A DNA stretch of 40,122 nt, from positions 1 through 40,122 of the forward strand of contig UQZF01000004.1 of NCBI GenBank assembly GCA_900545455.1. Reading direction: 5' to 3'. Under the pieces are notes generated by a model. The model worked only from the letters and a program-made list of their open reading frames with translations. It ran no database searches and had not been told where the DNA came from. This stretch comes from an uncultured Eubacteriales bacterium. GTDB lineage: Bacteria; Bacillota; Clostridia; Lachnospirales; Lachnospiraceae. The position numbers and the translations under genes are program-made. Positions 16,869 through 25,309 of this stretch are shown piece by piece (position 1 is the stretch's first letter; each line of letters starts with the position of its first letter).

Positions 16869-17824
16869 TGTTCTTCAACTCTCGGGTCAATATATCTGTA
16901 CAGAATATCAACAACAAAATACACTATCACAACCGCTGACACAATGTAGAGCATAAGCGCCTGAACCACCGGATAATCCCTTGTCGAGATTGACGACACG
17001 AGAAGCCTTCCTATTCCCGGAAGCCCGAACACCTGCTCAACAACTATACTTCCTGCTGCAATTTCCGCCGCAATGACACCTATAAAGGTCACGACCGGAA
17101 TCATCGCATTCTTCAACACATGCACAAACAGAACACGCCACCTGCGCGCCCCCTTGCTGTATGCCGTCCTGACATAGTCGGACTTTAGCTGCGTGATTAT
17201 CGAATTGCGAAGAAACTTCGCAGTCATGGCAACCTTAGGTATCGCCACCGTTATAGCGGGAAAAAGCATGTATCTTATGTATCCCCAAAAATCCTCTTTG
17301 TAGCTCACATAGCCTCCGGGCGTAAACCATCTCATGATGAGCCCGAAGAAATATATAATGATTATTCCCAGAAAAAATGATGGAATGCTCATCGTAAACT
17401 GAGACAGCACGTTGAGCACACCGTCGACCCATCTGTGCTTTGTTCCTCCCCAAAGTATGCCGATGGGAATTGAAAAAACTATGATAAGCAGAAGTGACAG
17501 TCCCGCAAGCGTGAGTGTCACCGGAAGCTTACCCGATATGAGGCGCGTCACCGCCATCTGCTCGTTGAGATTCTCCTGATAGCGGTAACTTCTGCCCAAA
17601 TCGCCCGTCAGAACGCCTGTGAGCCAGTTCACATAGCGTTCCGGCATAGAAGCATTAAGTCCTAACTGCTCGCGCAGTGCCTCCACCTTCTCCTCAGTCG
17701 CCTCGGTACCGAGAATCGAGAGCGCAGGATCTCCGGGTATCACCTGAAAAATCAGGAACACCAGAATCGAGATGAGAAAAAGTGTAAGTATGAGAGTTAA
17801 AAGCTTCTTTAAAATGTATTTCAT
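16865..17824 (-). CDS. Oligopeptide/nickel-type ABC transporter permease (DppB-like)
   Basis: Inner-membrane permease of 319 residues. N-terminal TM (residues 9-29) followed by the DppB/OppB extracellular signature FQVIPGDPALSILG and LREQLGLNASMPERYVNWL, then five more helices. The EAA loop (DYVRTAYSKGARRWRVLFVH, near 217-236) is intact. Starts eight bases after the dppA stop; a GGAG inside the dppA end can serve as ribosome site. Confidence 0.94.
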   Translation of the reverse strand: MKYILKKLLTLILTLFLISILVFLIFQVIPGDPALSILGTEATEEKVEALREQLGLNASMPERYVNWLTGVLTGDLGRSYRYQENLNEQMAVTRLISGKLPVTLTLAGLSLLLIIVFSIPIGILWGGTKHRWVDGVLNVLSQFTMSIPSFFLGIIIIYFFGLIMRWFTPGGYVSYKEDFWGYIRYMLFPAITVAIPKVAMTAKFLRNSIITQLKSDYVRTAYSKGARRWRVLFVHVLKNAMIPVVTFIGVIAAEIAAGSIVVEQVFGLPGIGRLLVSSISTRDYPVVQALMLYIVSAVVIVYFVVDILYRYIDPRVEEQ

Positions 17825-17832
17825 TCTGTATT

Positions 17833-19371
17833 CTACTCCGTCCAGTAAACATACTTCATATCCTGCACATAGATAGGATAGAAGCGGTAGCCTGCAAGCT
17901 TCTTGTTAAACGCGATGAGAACAGGAGGCACAACGGTGTACACCGAAGCCGCATCCTCATGGAGCATTGTCTGAAGCTGTCTGTAGCCTTCCGTGATCTC
18001 CTCACTGTCAAGTGAAGTGGAAATCTTCTTATATAATATGTCAAAGTTCTCGTTGCTGTAACCGACGAAATTGTTCTTAGCGTCGGACTGGTATCTCACG
18101 AGGAGATAGCTTGGCGTGAGTGAGCCTGCGATACCGCACACGGTACTCTCAAAGTTTCTGCCCTTGTAGACATCCTCGAGCCATGTTGACCAGTCAACTT
18201 TCTTTATGGATGCCGTAATTCCGACCTCCTTTAACTGCTCAACGATAACCTGCGCCGTGTCAACGTGCATCTGGTAATTCGACGGCACGGTGATGTCCAT
18301 TGAGAATCCGTCAGGATAGCCCGCTTCCGTGAGCAGCTCCTTCGCCTTCTCAACGTCGTGCTCATAGCCTGTGTCAACGAAGCAGTCGTAGCCCGGAACC
18401 ATGCTCGTTCCGATAACCTGTCCTCTGCCGCCAAAAATAAATTCGTTAATCGCATCTCTGTCAACCGCATAGCAGAGTGCCTGTCTTACGCGCACATCGT
18501 CAAACGGTGCGACAGCGTTGTTCAGATATAATGCCTGAATGACATTTGAGCCGTTACTTCCTATATTAAAGGAAGCCGAGAGCTCATTTGCCTGATCATC
18601 CGTGAGATACGGATAAATGTCGATGCTTCCCGCCTGAAGCTCCATCATGGCTGACTCAGCACTTGCCACAACCTTGAAGGTAACCTTGTCAAGATACGGG
18701 AGTCCCTCCTGCCAGTAATACTCGTTCCTTGAGAGCACGATTCCCTCCTGTGGAACGTAGGAATCAATCTTAAAAGGACCGGTTCCTATAATCTCGCCTG
18801 TTTCACTCGATGATGCCGGGATAATGTCTGCCGTTAAGTAGTAGATAATCTCCGAATTAGCCTCCGAGAGGACGATATTGATAGTAGACCGGTCCGCAAT
18901 TTCAACACTTGATATTATTGAAAGTGCTTTTACAAGAGGTGTTCCGTCAAGAAGACCTGAGCATCTTTCAATTGAATACTTCACATCCTCGGCAGTCACC
19001 GGTGTACCATCTGAGAACTTGATTCCATCCCTCAGCTTGAAGGTATAGGTAAGTCCGTCATTTGAAATGGTATAATCCTCTGCTACCGCAGGCTTCACGT
19101 TGCCATTCTCATCAGAGACCACAAGTCCCTCGAAAATGTTAAACAGTACCTCTTTTGTTCCTGCCGCTACTGCTAAATGTGGGTCAAGACTATCGATATC
19201 CTGCTGTATTCCTACAACAACCTCGCCGCCGGCAACTGCTGTTCCGGTGGTCTCGGAAACACTATCCGAAGGGTTCTCTCCTCTCTTGCCGCCCGCACAA
19301 CCTGTCAGTGCAGCAGAAAGTACCGTTACTACCACACAGCAAAGACTAAGTCTCTTAAAAAAGTTCTTCAT
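17833..19371 (-). CDS. Peptide/nickel-type ABC transporter substrate-binding lipoprotein (DppA-like)
   Basis: Extracellular lipoprotein of 512 residues that captures the substrate. Signal peptide with lipobox LTGC (Cys at about residue 25), then a Gly/Ser/Thr-rich linker and the SBP_bac_5 fold: GGEVVVGIQQDIDSLDPHLA, YTFKLRDGIKFSDGTPVTAEDVKYS and RVRQALCYAVDRDAINEFIFGG are family hallmarks. The substrate class (peptide or another small ligand) cannot be told from sequence. AAGGAG lies eight bases before the ATG, and a good promoter precedes it. First gene of dppABCDF. Confidence 0.94.
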   Translation of the reverse strand: MKNFFKRLSLCCVVVTVLSAALTGCAGGKRGENPSDSVSETTGTAVAGGEVVVGIQQDIDSLDPHLAVAAGTKEVLFNIFEGLVVSDENGNVKPAVAEDYTISNDGLTYTFKLRDGIKFSDGTPVTAEDVKYSIERCSGLLDGTPLVKALSIISSVEIADRSTINIVLSEANSEIIYYLTADIIPASSSETGEIIGTGPFKIDSYVPQEGIVLSRNEYYWQEGLPYLDKVTFKVVASAESAMMELQAGSIDIYPYLTDDQANELSASFNIGSNGSNVIQALYLNNAVAPFDDVRVRQALCYAVDRDAINEFIFGGRGQVIGTSMVPGYDCFVDTGYEHDVEKAKELLTEAGYPDGFSMDITVPSNYQMHVDTAQVIVEQLKEVGITASIKKVDWSTWLEDVYKGRNFESTVCGIAGSLTPSYLLVRYQSDAKNNFVGYSNENFDILYKKISTSLDSEEITEGYRQLQTMLHEDAASVYTVVPPVLIAFNKKLAGYRFYPIYVQDMKYVYWTE

Positions 19372-19410
19372 GTGATATTCTCCTTCTGAATAATATTTTA
19401 TTGTTTTTTC

Positions 19411-19439
19411 ATTGTATACAATATACCGTTCAAATGCAA
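19411..19439 (-). promoter_or_regulatory. Promoter of the dpp-like operon
   Basis: Minus-strand -35 TTGCAT (19434-19439), a 17-base spacer and -10 TACAAT (19411-19416), about 40 bases before the dppA-like ATG. Confidence 0.65.
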
Positions 19440-19481
19440 TACATATTTATGTTTTTTTAATTATACATTTGGTGCTCAATG

Positions 19482-19490
19482 TGGTATACT
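19482..19490 (+). promoter_or_regulatory. Extended -10 promoter of the membrane-protein gene
   Basis: TGGTATACT, 35 bases before the ATG at 19526. The -35 region is poor. It is divergent from the dpp promoter. Confidence 0.45.
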
Positions 19491-19525
19491 ACCATTTGAC
19501 TAACAAAAAAGAGAGGTTTTGCAAT

Positions 19526-20098
19526 ATGGCAGACAAATATCTACATCCCGACAGGGAGCTTGCGCTGAAATATGTTATTGCAGCATTCATACTGTATGTC
19601 TTAGATTATCTTATCCCGGTCCTTGGCTTTATATCCATAATCCTTCTATTTCTCGGGATAAAGCCTTTTATGCACGATGAGAACAATCATTTCAAGGTTG
19701 CATACAAGTCGTTAAAGAAGATGACCGTAGCTTACGTTATCATGAAGCTCGCCGTGTTCGTGCCGGAGACAGGCTTGTTTAAAGCTTCAACCTCAACCGT
19801 CGTGAGACTTATAGCAATGGGTATCGCCACTATATATTTTATCTATGTGACACATTATTTTACCGAGGGAATACTTCTTGATGCAAAGAAGGCAAAGATT
19901 AATTTCGTGAAGCTCGGTCTTAACACCCCTTGGATTCTCATGGGTGTATTCGTCATGGCTCATTTCGTATGTGCCGTGACCTTCAAGCAGCCTATCCCGA
20001 GCATAACCGTTGTCGTGACCTTTATGCTATGCATATATTACTGCATCAAGCTGTATCAGGCTTTTCCAAAGGTATACGGAAGCAATACCGCAAAATAA
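19526..20098 (+). CDS. Integral membrane protein of unknown function
   Basis: 190 residues, not recognised. Hydrophobic segments near residues 14-45 (probably two helices), 64-80, 90-112, 132-150 and 155-172 predict four to six membrane helices. The short loops carry Lys, as expected for the cytoplasmic side. ATG 19526 with AGAGAGG eight bases upstream is chosen over the longer open frame from 19412, which lacks a ribosome site and passes through the promoter. Monocistronic, with promoter and terminator; divergent from the dpp operon and convergent with amtB. Confidence 0.8.
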   Translation: MADKYLHPDRELALKYVIAAFILYVLDYLIPVLGFISIILLFLGIKPFMHDENNHFKVAYKSLKKMTVAYVIMKLAVFVPETGLFKASTSTVVRLIAMGIATIYFIYVTHYFTEGILLDAKKAKINFVKLGLNTPWILMGVFVMAHFVCAVTFKQPIPSITVVVTFMLCIYYCIKLYQAFPKVYGSNTAK

Positions 20099-20112
20099 TA
20101 TATACGCAAACC

Positions 20113-20145
20113 AAAACGGAGCCACGCTAGACGCGGCTCCGTTTT
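20113..20145. terminator. Terminator between the membrane-protein gene and amtB
   Basis: An 11-bp stem (20113-20123 with 20135-20145; arms AAAACGGAGCC and GGCTCCGTTTT). TTTT is built into the plus-strand side, and the mirror AAAA makes it work on both strands. It lies between convergent genes. Confidence 0.8.
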
Positions 20146-20201
20146 CATTTATCTTTTAAAGGAGTATTATATTGGCAGACCTTTCGGTCTATGAAGCTTA
20201 T

Positions 20202-21980
20202 TTATTCGACATCCTGAAGTGCTGCAAAGCCTTCCTCGCCTGTACGAACCTTAACTACCTGATCCACATTGTATACGAAAATCTTACCGTCTCCGATATG
20301 TCCTGTGTAGAGTGCCTTCTTGGTAGTCTCAATAACAGATGCAACAGGAATCTTGCTTACAACGACCTCAATCTTAACCTTAGGAAGAAGTGTCGCATCA
20401 ATCTCAGCGCCACGATACATCTCGCCCGCACCCTTCTGGATGCCGCAGCCCATAACCTGTGTCATCGTCATGCCTGTGACACCGAGGTCATTGAGTGCTT
20501 TCTTGAGCTTCTCGAAGCTTGCAAGCTTGGTGATGATTGATACCTTGTAAATTCCGGTAGGCGATACAGTCGCAGCAGGTTCAACAACCTTGACCGCAGC
20601 AGCCTTCTGAGCATCCGATGCCTTATCGTAGTCGCTCACGCCAAGATCCGTGTTCTCGTTTGCTTCCATCGTCATTGTGTTTGAAATATCCATAAGGCTG
20701 AAGCCTGCATAAGCTGAAGGAAGTCCGTGCTCTGTTGCGTCAAGTCCGAGGATTTCCTCCTCCTCAGATACTCGAAGTCCGATTGTTGCCTTTATAATAA
20801 GGAAAGTAATCGTGAGTGTGACACCCGCAAACGCAAGTATCGCAACCATTCCGAGAAGCTGAAGTCCTAACTGGCTAAAGCCTCCGCCGTAGAAAAGTCC
20901 TTTCCCCGCAATCTGGTTGGCACCGAAGTTCACACCGTCGCCGATGCCTCTTGCAAAGGCAGGTGCCGTATCTGTTGCAAAGAGTCCTACTGCTATTGTT
21001 CCCCAGATACCATTCATAAAGTGAACGGCAACCGCGCCTACAGGATCATCAATATGTAACTTGTAATCGAGAAGCCATACACCGAATACAACGAGCACAC
21101 CTGAAACTGCTCCTATAATGATGGCTCCGAGTGCATCCGTCACATCACAGCCTGCCGTGATTGCAACAAGACCTGCAAGTGAAGCGTTAAGACACATTGA
21201 GACATCAGGCTTACCATATTTAACCCAAGTAAAAATCATGCACACAACCGTTGCAATGGCAGGTGCGATTGTTGTTGTAACGAAGATTGAACCAAGTTCT
21301 GCAACCGACTGTGCTGCGGCACCGTTGAAGCCGTACCAGCCGAGCCAGAGAATGAATACACCGAGTGCACCGATTGGAAGATTGTGTCCCGGGAAAGCGT
21401 TTACCTTGACAATCTCGCCCTTCTCGTTCTTGGTGAACTTACCGATTCGAGGTCCGAGAATCTTTGCTCCGATGATGGCTGCGGTACCACCTACCATGTG
21501 GATACATGTGGAACCTGCAAAATCATGGAAGCCCATCTGAGCGAGCCAGCCGCCGCCCCATACCCAGTGTGCCTCGATAGGATAAATGAGAGCGGATATT
21601 ACTGCGGAGTAGATGCAGTAGGAAAGAAACTTGGTTCTCTCTGCCATCGCTCCCGATACGATTGTTGCCGTTGTGGCACAGAATACAAGGTTGAATACGA
21701 AGTTGGACCAGTCGAAATTCTCATACGATGTAAAAATATCGAATCCCGGCTTACCGATAAGTCCGACAAGATCCTCTCCTAAGAGAAGGCTGAAACCTAT
21801 AAGGATGAACACCACTGTACCTATACAGAAGTCCATCAGGTTCTTCATGAGGATGTTACCCGCGTTCTTTGCTCTCGTAAATCCGGTCTCGACCATTGCA
21901 AAACCCGCCTGCATCCAGAATACCAGCGCAGCACCGATGAGGAACCACACTCCATACAATTCACTCATTACTTCTTCCAT
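20202..21980 (-). CDS. amtB: Ammonium channel AmtB fused to a C-terminal PII (GlnK-like) domain
   Basis: 592 residues. Residues 1-~430 are a complete AmtB with eleven predicted helices: FWMQAGFAMVETGFTRAKN, AHWVWGGGWL, FAGSTCIHMVGGTAAIIGA and LDYKLHIDDPVGAVAVHFMNG (pore His). After a linker of about 60 residues comes a PII domain (near 480-592): YKVSIITKLASFEKLKKAL, T-loop KGAGEMYRGAEI with the conserved uridylylatable-type Tyr, LPKVKIEVVV, and GHIGDGKIFVYNVDQVVKVR. PII proteins normally bind AmtB from the cytoplasm and plug it when nitrogen is plentiful; here the plug is tethered. The start at 21980 has AAAGGAGGA; an ATG four codons on is possible. The leader carries a promoter-proximal terminator. 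Confidence 0.95.
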   Translation of the reverse strand: MEEVMSELYGVWFLIGAALVFWMQAGFAMVETGFTRAKNAGNILMKNLMDFCIGTVVFILIGFSLLLGEDLVGLIGKPGFDIFTSYENFDWSNFVFNLVFCATTATIVSGAMAERTKFLSYCIYSAVISALIYPIEAHWVWGGGWLAQMGFHDFAGSTCIHMVGGTAAIIGAKILGPRIGKFTKNEKGEIVKVNAFPGHNLPIGALGVFILWLGWYGFNGAAAQSVAELGSIFVTTTIAPAIATVVCMIFTWVKYGKPDVSMCLNASLAGLVAITAGCDVTDALGAIIIGAVSGVLVVFGVWLLDYKLHIDDPVGAVAVHFMNGIWGTIAVGLFATDTAPAFARGIGDGVNFGANQIAGKGLFYGGGFSQLGLQLLGMVAILAFAGVTLTITFLIIKATIGLRVSEEEEILGLDATEHGLPSAYAGFSLMDISNTMTMEANENTDLGVSDYDKASDAQKAAAVKVVEPAATVSPTGIYKVSIITKLASFEKLKKALNDLGVTGMTMTQVMGCGIQKGAGEMYRGAEIDATLLPKVKIEVVVSKIPVASVIETTKKALYTGHIGDGKIFVYNVDQVVKVRTGEEGFAALQDVE

Positions 21981-22033
21981 AATTCTTCCTCCTTTTCTTT
22001 TTTCGTGTACAGTGAAACATGATTTCCTGCAAC

Positions 22034-22070
22034 GAAAAAAGGCACCTTGGGTTCTACCCAAAGCGCCTTT
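22034..22070 (-). terminator. Promoter-proximal terminator hairpin in the amtB leader (possible attenuator)
   Basis: Minus strand: a 14-bp stem including two G-T wobbles (AAAGGCGCTTTGGG with CCCAAGGTGCCTTT), loop TAGAA, then a run of T (22035-22040). It lies about 8 bases after the expected start of the consensus promoter at 22085-22113 and 54 bases before the amtB ATG, so every amtB transcript from that promoter must pass it. It may also end readthrough from the DUF624 gene. Confidence 0.8.
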
Positions 22071-22084
22071 GCTTGATGTGTTGG

Positions 22085-22113
22085 AGTATAGCATCTATGT
22101 TTTTGAATGTCAA
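22085..22113 (-). promoter_or_regulatory. Consensus sigma-A promoter of amtB
   Basis: Minus-strand TTGACA (22108-22113), a 17-base spacer and TATACT (22085-22090). It is the best promoter match in the window. Confidence 0.85.
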
Positions 22114-22199
22114 CACAAATTTTTATATTTTTTTAAGTTTTTGATAATAATCTTAAGTCAGCCCTTAAAATACAGGCACTTACGAAGCTTCAGACTTAA

Positions 22200-22928
22200 T
22201 TAATTACCGTCGCCCGCGTCCTGATTGTTTTCCTTCGAGTCATCGCCCATGTCTGCGGTATTGTCTGCATTCTCACCGTTGCCGAGATAGTAGTCCTCGT
22301 CATAGTGCTCATCCTTAGGCATATATCGGTCCAAAACCTTTTGGAAGAAGATTGAACTTATGTACACCCACGCACCGACCACGAACAACATTGATACAGG
22401 CCACATAAGATATCCGATAAGCACTGCAACGCCGAGTATAAGCAGAAGAGGCACCGTCTGAGGAAGATGTCTTATTGACATAAACGCAGCATTCTTGATA
22501 ATTTTGAAGGTCGTATTATCAAATCTCGACAAAATCGGAAACGCATACATAAACGTGAGAATCGCAAGCACCGCCATACCGATAACTATGAAAAAGAGGA
22601 TTCTCCATCCGATTCCGCCTCCGTCGGTTATTCTTCCGTAGAGATACTTAATATCGATATAAAGTATCGCACCGACAATCACGAAAAATACTTCCATCAA
22701 AAATCCCTGAACGAAGTTCGTCTTAAAGGACTTCCAGTAACTCTTCCAAAGGTAGCCCTCCTCATTGGCAACCGCCTTCGTACAGTAATAGTACATCGCT
22801 GTATACGACGCTCCCATCGTTACAATCGGAAGCGATGTTATCAAGAAAAATATATTCAATATTAATGTATCGGCAACCCTTCCCATAAAGCGGAAAAAAG
22901 CATTATCCGCATCAAAAATCCTGCTCAT
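22200..22928 (-). CDS. DUF624/YesL-family membrane protein
   Basis: 242 residues. The N-terminal segment FFRFMGRVADTLILNIFFLITSLPIVTMGASYTAMYY, in two parts, is the hallmark of the YesL/DUF624 family, whose members often sit with sugar-transport genes but whose function is unproven. Five to six predicted helices lie near residues 22-48, 75-95, 105-130, 150-175 and 178-195. The C-terminal ~45 residues are strongly acidic (Asp/Glu/Asn-rich) and probably disordered. Monocistronic, with its own promoter; no sugar transporter lies beside it. Confidence 0.85.
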   Translation of the reverse strand: MSRIFDADNAFFRFMGRVADTLILNIFFLITSLPIVTMGASYTAMYYYCTKAVANEEGYLWKSYWKSFKTNFVQGFLMEVFFVIVGAILYIDIKYLYGRITDGGGIGWRILFFIVIGMAVLAILTFMYAFPILSRFDNTTFKIIKNAAFMSIRHLPQTVPLLLILGVAVLIGYLMWPVSMLFVVGAWVYISSIFFQKVLDRYMPKDEHYDEDYYLGNGENADNTADMGDDSKENNQDAGDGN

Positions 22929-22976
22929 GTTCTACCTCTCTTTATATTCTTTTTCCGGCAAAAATGCCTAAAAAAT

Positions 22977-23005
22977 ATTATACTGTAACTACCTGTAAAA
23001 ATCAA
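22977..23005 (-). promoter_or_regulatory. Promoter of the DUF624 gene
   Basis: Minus-strand TTGATT (23000-23005), a 17-base spacer and TATAAT (22977-22982), about 48 bases before the ATG. Confidence 0.65.
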
Positions 23006-23036
23006 ATTAATCATTATTAAATTTTCATAAAAGGAC

Positions 23037-23064
23037 TTACAAAAGGCGATTATTATGCTATATT
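23037..23064 (+). promoter_or_regulatory. Promoter of the gene at 23119
   Basis: TTACAA (23037-23042), a 16-base spacer and TATATT (23059-23064), divergent from the DUF624 promoter. Confidence 0.45.
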
Positions 23065-23118
23065 TAGTAAGTATCAAAACAATTAAAGAAATTAAAAGTT
23101 TCAGAAACGAGGATAGTT

Positions 23119-23823
23119 ATGGCATCAGGCTTCACAGACAAGTTCTCCGTCCGTGCTAAAAAGGAACGCGAGAAAATAAAGAACCAAAAAGGCTTTAAGG
23201 GAAAGGCATCATATATATGGGACTACTATAAAATACCGATTCTTGCAGTTATAATCGGAACCATAGCCGTGATATCACTTGTCCGCTCAATAAAGGCAAA
23301 CAATTACAACACCAGTCTATATGTATCTTACGTCAACTGTATATCCTTGGATTTAAAGGACGATACGGGCATACTTGAGCGCAGGCTCACGGACTGGCTC
23401 GGCATCGACGGCGACAAGGACAGAGTCAGCGTGGACGGCTACTACACCATAGATCCCGACCAGTTCACCGAGGAGACCTACACCTCCTCACAGAAGCTCA
23501 ACATTCTCATCGCCGCAAAGAGCAGCGATTGTTACATCGGTGACGAGCTCTTCACAAAGACATGGGCAAACTCAGGTTACCTTTTAGACCTCACAGAGGT
23601 TCTCCCTGAGGAGCTTCTCGCGAAGGTTTCCGACCGCCTCGTATATTTCACGGACGGTGAGAGCGGCGAAGAAAAAGCCGTCGGTGTAGACCTTAATGAT
23701 CTGCCGTTTATAACCGATGCTCTCGTACTCAGCACCGAACACCCTATGTTCTCAATCGTCGTCAACGCACCTCATGTCGACAACTGCGTAACATTCCTTG
23801 AAAATATCATTGATTACGAATAA
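23119..23823 (+). CDS. Single-pass membrane protein of unknown function
   Basis: 234 residues, not recognised. The N-terminus is highly basic (residues 8-30), followed by one transmembrane helix (near 37-57, IPILAVIIGTIAVISL) and an acidic domain of about 175 residues that would lie outside the cell. The positive-inside rule supports this orientation. No lipobox, catalytic motif or anchor motif is seen. A weak GAGG site about eight bases upstream and the promoter at 23037-23064 support the start. Its 3' end overlaps the convergent acetyltransferase gene by 17 bases. Confidence 0.82.
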   Translation: MASGFTDKFSVRAKKEREKIKNQKGFKGKASYIWDYYKIPILAVIIGTIAVISLVRSIKANNYNTSLYVSYVNCISLDLKDDTGILERRLTDWLGIDGDKDRVSVDGYYTIDPDQFTEETYTSSQKLNILIAAKSSDCYIGDELFTKTWANSGYLLDLTEVLPEELLAKVSDRLVYFTDGESGEEKAVGVDLNDLPFITDALVLSTEHPMFSIVVNAPHVDNCVTFLENIIDYE

Positions 23824-24706
23824 GTTTCTTTCTGTACAGGCAGCAGTCCTTTCCGTCACATACACTGCTGCCGTACAGTGTAAATCCCAATTTTTTCCCC
23901 AGTCCAATCGATGCTGTATTATCCTTTTCGATGCACAGCCACAATTCATCTATCATCAGACAATCAGCCGCGTATTCAATCACCGCCGTGCTGACCTCAA
24001 ATCCTATTCCCTGTCTCTGCCTGTCTCCCCTTATGATATATCCGAGTTCACAGCGTTTTTCACCATCAATCTCCCTCGTGCTTATCCCGGCACGCCCTAT
24101 AAGTCCACCCGTTTTTCCGTCAAACACAAGCCACAGACCGTACCCGTAGAATGAATAGACGTTCTCTATATATGCCTTGGTAAACTCAAGTTCTTTCTCA
24201 TACTCATAGAGCGGTTCAACCCACCTTGCAACCGCCGCATCAGAATATAGTCCATACATCGCCGGAAGATCATCAACCGTCATCTCCCTTATGAGTGTTC
24301 TGTCGGTGCGGGCAATCAGAAGCGGAATATTATGCGCTCTCATGTATATAAGATTGAAGTAGTCGTCCTCGACCATCGAAAGCTCGCTCACGACATAGTT
24401 TACCGGAAAATGAACGAGCGGCTCTCCCTGTGCCTGATAACCCGTCACGGCAATACCAATCTCTCTCAAGGCACGCGCCGCGTCCGCATCGTCAGTTACG
24501 GCAAGTATCTCCGATGTATCCCCGCCGCCGAATCTTTTTTTCACATCATCCGGAATAACATCACCCGCACCAAAGCTTTCCTCACCGCGCACATACAGCA
24601 TTACTTTAAGCCCCTCCGAATGCGAGGTCTTTATATATGCATTGATATCCTCATTGAGTTTATTAAAAATTAATACAACGGTATTAAACAGATAATTGTT
24701 ATCCAT
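23807..24706 (-). CDS. Two-domain protein: HAD-like N-terminus and GNAT acetyltransferase
   Basis: 299 residues. The C-terminal half (about residues 135-295) is a RimJ/RimL-type GNAT domain: IREMTVDDLPAMYGLYSD, GLIGRAGISTREIDGEKRCE, ELGYIIRGDRQRQGIG (acetyl-CoA loop) and WLCIEKDNTASIGLGKKLGF. The N-terminal half resembles the degenerate HAD-like module found in some Clostridia GNATs (ILAVTDDADAARALREIGIAVTGYQ), without the catalytic DxD. The substrate is unknown. The ATG at 24706 is preferred to a GTG at 24718. Its stop end overlaps the convergent gene by 17 bases. Confidence 0.82.
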   Translation of the reverse strand: MDNNYLFNTVVLIFNKLNEDINAYIKTSHSEGLKVMLYVRGEESFGAGDVIPDDVKKRFGGGDTSEILAVTDDADAARALREIGIAVTGYQAQGEPLVHFPVNYVVSELSMVEDDYFNLIYMRAHNIPLLIARTDRTLIREMTVDDLPAMYGLYSDAAVARWVEPLYEYEKELEFTKAYIENVYSFYGYGLWLVFDGKTGGLIGRAGISTREIDGEKRCELGYIIRGDRQRQGIGFEVSTAVIEYAADCLMIDELWLCIEKDNTASIGLGKKLGFTLYGSSVCDGKDCCLYRKKLIRNQ

Positions 24707-24734
24707 TGACTTAAACACCTCTGAAATTTATAAT
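24706..24734 (+). promoter_or_regulatory. Promoter of the cyclophilin gene
   Basis: TTGACT (24706-24711), a 17-base spacer and TATAAT (24729-24734). The -35 overlaps the start codon of the divergent GNAT gene. Confidence 0.7.
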
Positions 24735-24775
24735 TGTAATATGTTAAATAATAAAGCAAAGAGAGGAATATTTCA

Positions 24776-25297
24776 ATGGCACAGAATCCAGTTGTAACAT
24801 TCACGGTTGCCGGACGCGGCACAATCAAGGCAGAGCTCTATCCTGAGACTGCACCTAATACGGTCAATAATTTTATCAGTCTCGTCAAGAAGGGCTTCTA
24901 CGACGGACTTATATTTCACCGCATAATAAGCGGCTTCATGATTCAGGGCGGATGTCCTGACGGAACAGGCATGGGCGGCCCGGGCTACTCAATCAAGGGC
25001 GAGTTCTCACAGAACGGCTTTGAGAACAATTTAAAGCACACACCTGGAGTTCTCTCTATGGCGCGTGCCATGGATCCTGACTCAGCAGGCTCACAGTTCT
25101 TCATCATGCACGCTGCAGCACCTCACCTTGACGGTGCTTACGCCGCATTCGGCAAGGTTATAGAAGGTCAGGACGTTGTAAACGCAATAGCGGAGACGCC
25201 TACAGACTGGAGTGACCGTCCTATGGAGACACAGGTTATCGAATCCGTAACCGTTGACACATTCGGTGTTGACTACCCGGAGCCTGAGACTGTATAA
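24776..25297 (+). CDS. Peptidyl-prolyl cis-trans isomerase, cyclophilin type
   Basis: Cytoplasmic foldase of 173 residues (no signal peptide). Cyclophilin hallmarks: FYDGLIFHRIISGFMIQGG (with the catalytic Arg), GVLSMARAMDPDSAGSQFFI and the HLDGAYAAFGKVIEG end. The Trp linked to cyclosporin binding is replaced by His in PHLDG, as in many bacterial members. GAGAGG precedes the ATG by nine bases. Monocistronic, with a good promoter and followed by the DnaA-box region. Confidence 0.95.
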   Translation: MAQNPVVTFTVAGRGTIKAELYPETAPNTVNNFISLVKKGFYDGLIFHRIISGFMIQGGCPDGTGMGGPGYSIKGEFSQNGFENNLKHTPGVLSMARAMDPDSAGSQFFIMHAAAPHLDGAYAAFGKVIEGQDVVNAIAETPTDWSDRPMETQVIESVTVDTFGVDYPEPETV

Positions 25298-25309
25298 AAC
25301 AGGTAAATT

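Noticed and set aside
22034..22070. ANTAR-target leader or riboswitch upstream of amtB
   Set aside because: Only one hairpin with a 5-base loop is visible, the leader is short, and no known riboswitch core could be recognised. A conditional terminator remains possible.
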